Below, piece by piece: positions 58,701 through 64,000 of a stretch of 64,000 nucleotides of DNA. The notes under the pieces are model-generated. The model saw only the letters and a list, made by a program, of their open reading frames with translations, ran no database searches and was not told the DNA's origin. Source of the stretch: Albula goreensis (Eukaryota; Chordata; Actinopteri; Albuliformes; Albulidae). Each line of letters begins with the position of its first letter. Position 1 is the first letter of the stretch. The position numbers and the translations under genes were made by a program. The stretch is taken from contig CM040741.1 in NCBI GenBank assembly GCA_022829145.1, positions 39,850,534-39,914,533 of the forward strand, written 5' to 3'.

Positions 58701-60619
58701 CACGGGTCTGCTGAATGAAAATGTGAAATACACTGTAGTAGACTGTATCGCAATACCAATCTCTCTGGAGTGTGCCAGGCAAGTCTCTTTATAGTGCACT
58801 GGGCTGCCGTACTGGGTTCTTAACTGTGTGCTCTGCAGCAATAACGGCCTCTCTGTTATACACTAGTGGCAATGCTGGCTTCTCTACAGTGCACTTGCTA
58901 CCATTACTAGCTTCTTTATAGAGCACTTGGAAACATTACTAGCCTGTTTAAAGTGCCCCAGGCAGCTGGAAATTCTGTTTTGCTCTGGGCAACAGTACCG
59001 GCTTCCTTGTAGCACACTGGCCAGCAATACTGGCTTCTTTGTAATGCACTAGGCAGCAATGCCAGCCCTTTAAACCTGTTCCCCTGGGCAGGAGTAAGGC
59101 AAGATACTGAAAACAACACTGGCAACTGATTCATAAATTAACAACTGCTTCTAGCCTGGAAAAAGCAGAATTGGTCAATTAGTTAATGTATATTTATAGA
59201 TACTCATTTTAAAAAGGTATTTTCAGGTAAGCTAAAGTGTTTTTTTTTCATACTGAAAATGAAATCTCAAACAAACAAACAAACATTGGAATATGTCCTC
59301 TCGTTACAGTTCTTGCTGTGATTGTTATAACTTTAGGGAATTTATTCAAATGGATTGTATTCCTTTTCATAATGTTTTCCATTTGAGAATGCAGAAACAT
59401 TTTATTTGAAAATGTAATTCATCTGCAGAATATATATTGGCATATCAACCTATCCAGGCAATTTTGATCTTGCTGTTTTAGTACAGGGCAGTGGTGTGGA
59501 GCTGTCTGTGGGAATTTGTGGAAGGAAATGCCTGTAAGGGTCCAGGCACTGTGTTTCATTTCACATGTCATGTTCCAGGATTTTCTACGTGTCCCACGAC
59601 TCCCAGGACCTGAAGATCTTCAGCTACATCGCTCGAGACGGATCCAGCAACTCCTTCAGATGTAATGTTTTCAAGTCAAAAAAGAAGGTAATGTAGCAAT
59701 GCCTGTGACATCCATCCAAATATAGTGGTCCCTCCTTCCTTACCACGAGGCTTTGTCTGTCTATGTTTTGTAAAATGTTCACGGTTGTGTCTCAACATAC
59801 ATGGAGGGTAGTTTTTAAATGCAGCAAGTGTTTTATGACAGTCAGCTTGTCATCAATGCAAACCATCACCAGTTTCTCACAAATTAAGAAACCCTAATTC
59901 CCAGAATACTTTGTAGCCAGTTCTACAGTAACCTGTAGGGTCCAAAACACGCAAGTGCCTGTCTGTTTCCCCTAGACTCAGGCCATGCGCATTGTGAGGA
60001 CGGTGGGCCAGGCCTTTGAGGTGTGCCACAAACTCAGCCTGCAGCACGCTCAGCAGAGTGCCGATGGCCAGGCGGACGGCGAGAGCGACAAGTCCGTGGA
60101 AGGGCAGTCCACAGAGGGTGAGAGAAGGGAGTACTGCTGTATGTATGCCTTACACAGATATATTATATAGCCATCATAATTTACATGTGCTTCTACACAG
60201 TAGTGTTGTGCGTGTTGCAGCAGAAAGGTGTTTAACATTTTCGTGAGGTGGGAATTCTTAGCCACAGTGTAGTCAATTTGTTGGCCCCTGTTTTAACAAC
60301 CTTAAATGTATGATAAGAAATAATTTTTTTTTTTTTATTCAGCCAGTGACATTTCTCATGTGTATCCAAAAGTACATTCTATTTTGACAGCTATAATTAT
60401 CATTACTGGTACAAATGGCAGTTGTATTAATTCGCAATAATGGATCTGTGTTTCTAAGGTCGTCAGTTGACAGGAGCAGAGAGAGACGATGGCGGTGGGA
60501 CTGAGGCCCAGTCGCAGGCAGGGACTCTGTGCGAGCAGGCAGTCAGCGAGATTCTGCAGAGCCTGGCAGAGCTGAACGTGGTCAAACCTGGTCACATCCT
60601 CAAGGACAAGACCCTCCAA
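27392..60619 (+). CDS. NOS1AP-like (CAPON-type) PTB-domain adaptor, partial gene, seven coding exons
   Basis: Coding exons are 27392-27496, 29705-29776, 56389-56481, 56691-56749, 59579-59687, 59976-60117 and 60459-60619, joined by GT-AG introns with matching phases, giving 247 codons. The product matches NOS1AP through its PTB/PID domain: [85 protein letters not shown] and [23 protein letters not shown]1AP is a cytoplasmic adaptor whose PTB domain binds Dexras1 and Scribble, and whose C-terminal tail binds the nNOS PDZ domain (family knowledge). That tail and coiled coil are not visible; exons beyond 60619 lie further right, apart from a doubtful one at 62040. Adjacency to TTLL11 and a divergent exon 7 suggest a paralogue of NOS1AP rather than its direct orthologue, so no symbol is assigned. 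Confidence 0.9.
27497..29704. other. NOS1AP-like intron 1
   Basis: 2.2 kb of AT-rich intron between donor gtgaaa and acceptor ggggtctgcag. I see no additional gene or clear repeat in it. Confidence 0.8.
29705..29776 (+). CDS. NOS1AP-like coding exon 2
   Basis: The 72-nt exon is 24 codons, phase 0 at both ends: [20 protein letters not shown] then RRIR. YVGS and the PRPNSR stretch are hallmark NOS1AP PTB residues. The donor is AGG|gtaagt, close to consensus. It precedes the longest intron of the window. Confidence 0.96.
30590..30775 (-). repeat. tRNA-derived SINE-like repeat, minus orientation
   Basis: On the minus strand the block reads a degenerate B-box region (ccctgtttgaatttgg), then cactgctcttgtgcccttg and agcaaggtacttaatc, the same order as the repeat at 6890. 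At its other end the plus strand carries gacactattatccaggttg and acttacaa, shared with the repeat at 8994. This suggests the two motifs belong to one SINE family or a composite of two. Confidence 0.6.
32345..32404 (+). repeat. TG-rich microsatellite (interrupted)
   Basis: An imperfect TG tract with ATG, GCG and CTG interruptions over about 60 bases. Confidence 0.85.
35120..35580. promoter_or_regulatory. CpG-rich intronic block, candidate enhancer or alternative promoter
   Basis: The right part (35499-35572) is very CpG-dense, with runs such as gtgcgcgggcggacgggcg and gacgcgcgtttgcgcgtc, unlike the rest of the intron. Between 35395 and 35480 lie atctgcatgctaattgcc, an octamer/POU-like site, and tctgcaaatgagctttgatt, with a TTTGAT TCF-type site. 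The mix looks like a conserved developmental element or CpG island. Conservation cannot be tested here. Confidence 0.35.
36640..36950. promoter_or_regulatory. Candidate non-coding element in intron 2
   Basis: After a CT-rich stretch, the sequence has high complexity and several plausible binding sites, including an attaccataaa tract, cctttattatcctgcttg and tgataatcatgcagataatc with two GATA/homeodomain-like TAATC sites. It is weak evidence and offered as a pointer only. Confidence 0.2.
37999..38322 (+). mobile_element. Inverted-repeat MITE, Tigger/pogo-like (324 bp)
   Basis: The element is bounded by TA on both sides (37997-37998 and 38323-38324). Its left end reads caggtgaccctcccacatcg and the complement of its right end caggtgaccctccaacatcg, with one mismatch in the first 20 bases, followed by cgg on both. 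There is no transposase coding capacity, so it is non-autonomous. TA duplication and a CAG start fit the pogo/Tigger branch of Tc1-mariner, an inference from termini only. Inside is a short repeated word (gcaaagcaagc, twice near 38089-38112). Confidence 0.85.
40581..40615 (+). repeat. (TG)n microsatellite
   Basis: About 17 uninterrupted TG units. Confidence 0.97.
40951..41033 (+). repeat. (GT)n microsatellite, longest in the window
   Basis: About 41 uninterrupted GT units. The opposite strand gives open frames encoding alternating His-Thr, which are artefacts. Confidence 0.97.
41140..41350. promoter_or_regulatory. Candidate non-coding element in intron 2
   Basis: The block is balanced in composition with scattered CpG (ggatcggggtgtatcgcag, agacgtagcccgcgtgtg, aagcggcgacctcc) between AT-rich flanks, and includes a TTTTATTAGG homeodomain-like word. 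It may be a conserved enhancer. No coding signal is convincing. Confidence 0.25.
42920..43140. promoter_or_regulatory. CpG-rich candidate element in intron 2
   Basis: The left half is dense in CpG (gcgccgcatgcgggaagcgg, gcggcgtccacgtggcccgg), with a CACGTG E-box at 42965-42970. The right half is AT-balanced, with taattcttctgg and gaccaattacctc, homeodomain-like sites. Dense, mixed motifs of this kind are typical of developmental enhancers, but the assignment is inference. Confidence 0.35.
43691..43731 (+). repeat. (TG)n microsatellite
   Basis: About 20 uninterrupted TG units; TG-rich sequence also occurs upstream from about 43500. Confidence 0.97.
46280..46292 (-). promoter_or_regulatory. 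CTCF-like motif
   Basis: The minus strand reads CCAGCAGGGGGAG, a good match to the CTCF core. It lies in intron 2 and is unsupported beyond the motif. Confidence 0.3.
47470..47570. promoter_or_regulatory. Candidate conserved non-coding element
   Basis: The stretch has no repeat character and contains cttatctggcag (GATA-type), cagttaattatg (homeodomain TAATTA) and cttggcattagcc (NFI half-site TTGGC) within about 70 bases. This is a motif density worth testing for conservation. Confidence 0.25.
50039..50088 (+). repeat. TG/CG microsatellite
   Basis: TG units interspersed with GCG triplets, an alternating purine-pyrimidine tract of about 50 bases. Further TG-rich sequence lies at 49965-49995. 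Confidence 0.9.
52601..52616 (+). promoter_or_regulatory. CTCF-like motif
   Basis: ctacaagagggcaggg resembles the CTCF core CCASYAGRKGGCRS with one or two mismatches. Motif only. Confidence 0.25.
52970..53095 (+). repeat. tRNA-derived SINE-like repeat
   Basis: An A-box-like tggttagggagctggg (52972-52987) is followed by a B-box-like ggtttgattccc (53006-53017) at normal tRNA spacing. Then come a short tail with caatgccgttgagaaag and cttcagtaaatatg. These are the head and tail words of the repeat at 6890, so this is likely the same SINE family in plus orientation. Confidence 0.6.
56389..56481 (+). CDS. NOS1AP-like coding exon 3
   Basis: The 93-nt exon is 31 codons in phase 0 at both ends: [20 protein letters not shown] then [11 protein letters not shown]. 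It forms central strands of the PTB domain. Acceptor is gtttttcag, donor AAG|gtatgc. The lysine-rich end abuts the next exon at the position where mammalian NOS1AP isoforms differ by a few residues; no inserted leucine run is visible here. Confidence 0.97.
56691..56749 (+). CDS. NOS1AP-like coding exon 4
   Basis: The 59-nt exon encodes [19 protein letters not shown] and two bases of an arginine codon completed by the next exon. Acceptor is ctttctgcag, donor ACAG|gtaagt. It lies only 209 bp after exon 3. Confidence 0.97.
57040..57200. promoter_or_regulatory. Candidate conserved non-coding element in intron 4
   Basis: The words ttcattaatgcctgtgatta, gctcattaatatgg, catatgtcacatgcatatgg and gcgcaattataattt give several homeodomain ATTA sites, an E-box CATATG and a POU-like ATGCATAT in 160 bases. 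High-complexity AT-balanced sequence of this type is common in enhancers of neural genes. Inference only. Confidence 0.3.
58180..58560. promoter_or_regulatory. CpG-containing block in intron 4
   Basis: CpG is enriched relative to the intron (for example cagcgcacgcggctcttata and ggagggcgatggtgcgatgg). A G-rich stretch follows at 58440-58500. An open frame at 58362-58586 crosses it but has no recognised similarity. Confidence 0.25.
58660..59066 (+). repeat. Degenerate tandem repeat, about 32-bp unit
   Basis: Successive units align without gaps: 58784-58815, 58816-58847, 58848-58878, 58879-58910, 58911-58942, two weaker units over 58943-59001, 59002-59033 and 59034-59065. Each reads roughly CTTCTTTATAGTGCACT followed by a GGCAGCAATACTGG-like half. 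Upstream remnants begin near 58660. Units differ from each other at several positions, so the array is old. Confidence 0.85.
59579..59687 (+). CDS. NOS1AP-like coding exon 5
   Basis: The 109-nt exon begins with one base completing the arginine of exon 4, then [36 protein letters not shown], ending in phase 0 before donor gtaatg. This is the late PTB-domain block, strongly conserved. The acceptor is catgttccag. Confidence 0.97.
59976..60117 (+). CDS. NOS1AP-like coding exon 6
   Basis: The 142-nt exon encodes [20 protein letters not shown], the C-terminal helix of the PTB domain, then [17 protein letters not shown] and a polar linker, ending with one base of a glycine codon. Acceptor is tttcccctag, donor GAGG|gtgaga. 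The helix is nearly invariant with NOS1AP; the linker diverges after GES. Confidence 0.96.
60118..60458. other. NOS1AP-like intron 6
   Basis: 341 bp of AT-rich intron with a T-run at about 60325-60337. No feature of note. Confidence 0.85.
60459..60619 (+). CDS. NOS1AP-like coding exon 7 (divergent post-PTB segment)
   Basis: The 161-nt exon begins with two bases completing a glycine, then RQLTGAER as in NOS1AP, and from there diverges: a Gly/Glu-rich linker, then [19 protein letters not shown] and [12 protein letters not shown], a likely amphipathic helix. I do not recognise this second half in mammalian NOS1AP. The proposed donor is CTCCAA|gtgagc, phase 0, with a non-G at -1. Without splicing the frame would run 25 more codons to a TAA near 60695. 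The acceptor is gtttctaag. Confidence 0.82.
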
Positions 60620-62039
60620 GTGAGCACTAATGAAGTCATAGCTTCAGACACTAACGTACCGCTGACAAAGCTTTGGATTTCCTTATTAGCTTTATAACTA
60701 CCTGCAATCTGATTGGTTCCCTTCAAACCAGTTTTGTGTGTGGATTTGATTGGCCTCTGATTTCACCCATTCCAACCCTGAGTTTCAGCAGAGTTAGTAA
60801 TGACCATTGGCACATTAGCTTTCCCAGAAGCTGAAGTTATATTAGCATACCTGGAGTTAAAGCACAATCTGGTAAGATGCTAGTCACATTAATGCTTATG
60901 AGTCTGGCAAGTGAGGCCAGTAATTCCTTTTTGATTACTGTGCATGTGTAATGTATGCCATCATGTCTGAGTGGAGAAAAAGGGGTTCTATTTAAAACCC
61001 CATTTCAGTTATAAGATAACGTGGTTTGGCATGCTGATTTTAACAGAGATACCCATCCTATGAAATAGGTGTGGCAGAACCCATGTCACAGCAATCTGAA
61101 TATCCCATTATTGTAAAATGCTGTTATCACAAGTACAAAAGTAGTAATCACATTTAAAGTTGAATTTGGATTCAGTGCAATGATTTACAGCGATCAGAGC
61201 ATTTTATGTAGAGTGTATGGTGCCAGTGAATAGTGCTGACTCAAAAGGGGCCTCAAATTTCAACCCTCAGAATTGTAATGACATTGGCTGGTGTTCACTT
61301 AGCTCCTTTCACACAGCATCTAAATCTCTTTTACTGTCAGAGCTTATCTGATCTCATTCAGAACCAGCGTACTATATTGTTCATTTTTCTCCTGTTTCCC
61401 CACATGCATTGACCTGTTCAGTCCACCTGACTGAGCAACTGTCTCCCACAAACTAGGCAGGAGAAAGCCACGCACATGACTGCTTTGATTCACTTGATAA
61501 CTCACTGTTGCATCTTTCCACACTGAAGATGTGACATCTTTCATATAATGCCTTTGCCTTCAAGTCCACATATGACCACTTAACAAATCTTGGCCAGCTA
61601 GTAAAGGCCCCAGAGAGTGGTGAGACTTAAATTAACTGGCTTAGCCCCTGTTTTTCCCTGGCAAAGTTGGACCAGTTGCTTTGCCAGTGTGGCCTTCTGA
61701 CCTTACCTGGTATTGGCACAGTTAGGACTCAAACACCCAGCTATGGGACCTGCAGATGCACTATAAACGGGCACTTTGCTCAGTGAGTCACCTGAAGGTC
61801 TACTGTGTACTTTTTACTGTAAGTTAATCCTGTAATATTTTAGAAGTAGTAGTTCAGCATTATAGAGGCTGACATGAAGATGGCTCAGGACAACACTGCA
61901 ATAAATCTATCTGTCCACAGCATACTACGGTACTAATGATGAACTCCAGTCACTGAAGCCAGAGCCCTCAAAGCATCATGGGATATGAGCATAGGCCAGC
62001 TCTGAGTGGTCGAGTTTTATGTGTTTTTTCTTTTTTTAG

Positions 62040-62081
62040 GGTGCAGTTCTGAAAGTACCAAGGAAGAAGTATGTGTTCTAG
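62040..62081 (+). CDS. Candidate terminal exon of a short NOS1AP-like isoform
   Basis: A strong acceptor (tttttctttttttag) is followed by 13 codons and a TAG: GAVLKVPRKKYVF. The phase matches the proposed exon 7 donor, so splicing would give a protein of 260 residues made of the PTB domain and the divergent helix only. It is a short match and could be chance. A gt at 62089-62090 could also serve as a donor if the exon continues. Confidence 0.25.
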   Translation, partial: GAVLKVPRKKYVF

Positions 62082-63494
62082 TCAGCAGGTAGTTTTGGAA
62101 GTGTTGAAGGTGAAACTATTAAATCGGTAGCTTTTTAAGCAGAGATACTTTTTTTTCTGAGTAGCCGTTTGGTAGGGGCTGTTCTTTAATCTCGTTATTC
62201 AGCCCCAGGGTAGTTTTACTGCACAATTTCACCCCCGAGATGCTTCACTGTGTAAACTGCACGCTTGAGCTCAGTCGTTTAACTCTGCAGCACAACTGGA
62301 GCAAAGGCAATTTGTTTTGCGTTCGCATGCTCCAGTCTTGGAGGGGTCTCTAGGAAACTGTCCCTCCCTGGTCCAGATTTAATTTAAAAAAAAAAAAAAC
62401 CCAATTAATGAGAGAGGCACCTGGGAGGAGGTAACACCTGCCGTCCGTTCGGGGGCCAAGACTGCGGGAATTTGTTTTTCATTTTACCCTGAGCTGCAGG
62501 CAGCCGTGTCACGCTGGAAGAGTGCTAGAGGCATGCAGCCTTGACAAGCTTCAGAAGACGAGTTTCCAGAGCAGACACCATGGACAGGATAAAAAAAAAA
62601 AAAAAACAGGAAGTTATTATATATGGTGTCAAAGAGCAGACTCCTAATCCTGTCCTGCCAGATGTGGCTATATCTGGGAGCTGCTGTGTATCTGTGGCAG
62701 CCCAAACACATTGATTGGTCGACATCATGGGACAAGGGGTGCCTGTGGGGGCACTGGTGCAGCTCAGGGCTTAACATCTGAGTGCTCATCTCACAGGATC
62801 CCTCCCCTTCCTGTCCCACTCTACCACATTAATTAAAGAGCTAACTAGCACCGGTCTCAGAGGAGCCTCTCTCAGCCTGTAATTATGAGCTGCCAATGAT
62901 TCAAGAACAAGTGTGAAGTACAAGTCTGTAAGTCTTTGTAAGTCATTGGTTGGACAAGCACTTAAGTGGATCACATTACTTTTAAATGCCCCATGAGAAA
63001 AAACATTTAAAAAGATATACTCCTCACTCACTCATTTCCAAAGCAACTTACTTACTCAATCAATTGCTATCTAACAGAATGACTTTCGCAGTAATTATGT
63101 TTGCCAACAAGAGGTTGATACATTCGATTAGTGTACGGTTTTTGGTTAGCTTTGTATATTACCAAGAATCATCTTCTGAGCAAGTAAGCACTGCAATATA
63201 TGTATTATATGAGAGTCTGCACTTTATACTGCTAGCTGTTTTTGTTTTTAAAGCTGATTGACTAATAATAAAATGCAATTTTATAAAGTAGGTATAATTG
63301 ATTGGTGCAAATGCAGCGGTGGTAGTTTAACACTGCAGCAGCACTGCTCACATCATTATATTTGTGACTTACATGGCAAAATCAACAATACTGCCCATGT
63401 TTACTTTGTTTCTGTTGCTCAGTTCAGAACAACCATGCCCTTGAACTATGGGAATCGTTACAGTTTGTAGGTTCATTTAGAATACAAGTCTTTA

Positions 63495-63508
63495 CTGCCC
63501 TCTACTGA
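63495..63508 (-). promoter_or_regulatory. CTCF-like motif
   Basis: The minus strand reads TCAGTAGAGGGCAG, resembling the CTCF core. Motif only. Confidence 0.25.
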
Positions 63509-64000
63509 TAGCATGCAATAAGCACAGCTGTCATAGCTCTACAGTAACTTGTTTAGAAAGTGATGCAAAATATTTAGATCTCCTGTTGATAATTCAGTTG
63601 TTCGGGCTGTTGAGCTTTAATTTCACATTTCGATGAACTGTTTATGAAACAGACTCACTTGTTAGCTCAAGTCTTGCCAACTGCTGCAGATATCACGGAA
63701 GAAACATCAGATTTAATTTTCATACCATGAACTTGAACCTGCACAGATAATGACAGCTTATAAGCTAGGTCTAATTGAATCCTTGTCTCTGAACATTAAG
63801 ACATCAATATGCATTTGTGATTAAAGCAGAGTTAATTCTTTTATTTGAGAGTGAATCTTGACCTCTTTGTAAAATTATTCATGAGTCATTTTGGTTTCTG
63901 CACCCTTCCAAAAACTGTTAAATCTATTTTAGGACTGAGCATTATTCATTCTTAGAAGAATGATGCCAGTGTCCCGGTTCTGATATCCTGCAGTAAAATG

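Larger units (their letters stand above)
56750..59578. other. NOS1AP-like intron 4 with minisatellite and candidate regulatory blocks
   Basis: This 2.8-kb intron contains a candidate homeodomain-rich element (57040-57200), a CpG-rich stretch at 58180-58560, a 32-bp tandem repeat (58660-59066) and a small CAAA run near 59270. No coding sequence is supported. Confidence 0.75.
60620..64000. other. Sequence downstream of NOS1AP-like exon 7
   Basis: This region is probably intron 7 and beyond, since the coiled coil and PDZ-ligand tail expected of a full-length family member are not recognisable here. Contents are a candidate short terminal exon at 62040, A-runs near 62385 and 62590, a moderately GC-rich stretch at 62200-62520, and a CTCF-like word at 63495. 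Open frames are short and unrecognised. Confidence 0.6.

Noticed and set aside
60620-60697. Read-through of NOS1AP-like exon 7 to a TAA near 60695 as the true C-terminus
   Set aside because: The residues are not family-like and a usable gtgagc donor precedes them, but it cannot be fully excluded as an intron-retained end.
1-64000. CRISPR arrays, prokaryotic operons, rRNA genes or integrated virus
   Set aside because: No regularly spaced repeats, Shine-Dalgarno-led gene strings, rRNA-like blocks or viral polymerase/capsid-like frames were seen; the window is plainly vertebrate.

Overview
The window is vertebrate genomic DNA, almost certainly from a teleost fish. It has short exons in long AT-rich introns, GT-AG splice junctions, long (TG)n tracts, a Tc1-type transposon and tRNA-derived SINE-like repeats of the kind common in fish. 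All long open frames outside the exons listed here look like chance, repeat-derived or transposon-derived frames.

Two protein genes are arranged head to head. On the minus strand, positions 21356 down to 3845 hold six coding exons of TTLL11, a tubulin polyglutamylase of the tubulin-tyrosine-ligase-like family. These cover the N-terminus, the whole ATP-grasp catalytic core and the start of the C-terminal region; the remaining C-terminal exons must lie left of the window. The last visible exon appears to lack one G in a G-run (3951-3954), which shifts the frame and creates an early stop. It is either a sequence or assembly error or a real lesion.

On the plus strand, positions 27392 to 60619 hold seven coding exons of a NOS1AP (CAPON)-type adaptor: the start codon, a complete PTB/PID domain, and a post-PTB exon that diverges from the NOS1AP tail I know. 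The gene continues to the right. A 26.6-kb intron 2 dominates the window. Because its neighbour is TTLL11 (human 9q33) rather than the human NOS1AP neighbourhood (1q23), this is best read as a NOS1AP-like paralogue, possibly an ancient whole-genome-duplication copy lost from mammals. That is inference from synteny and memory of the families.

Layout: 1-3844, downstream intron of TTLL11 with a CpG-rich block near 1050-1500. 3845-21356, TTLL11 exons, SINE-like repeats, and a broken 1.6-kb Tc1 element at 15311-16921. 21357-27391, shared 5' spacer with a GCTAGC-rich tract and a CTCF-like motif. 27392-29776, NOS1AP-like exons 1-2. 29777-56388, giant intron with TG microsatellites, a 324-bp inverted-repeat MITE and several CpG-rich or homeodomain-site-rich candidate enhancers. 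56389-60619, exons 3-7, with a 32-bp degenerate tandem repeat in intron 4. 60620-64000, downstream intron or 3' region with one candidate terminal exon at 62040.

Nothing prokaryotic, viral or CRISPR-like was seen. The most unusual items are the extra NOS1AP-like gene beside TTLL11, its divergent tail, and the TTLL11 frameshift.
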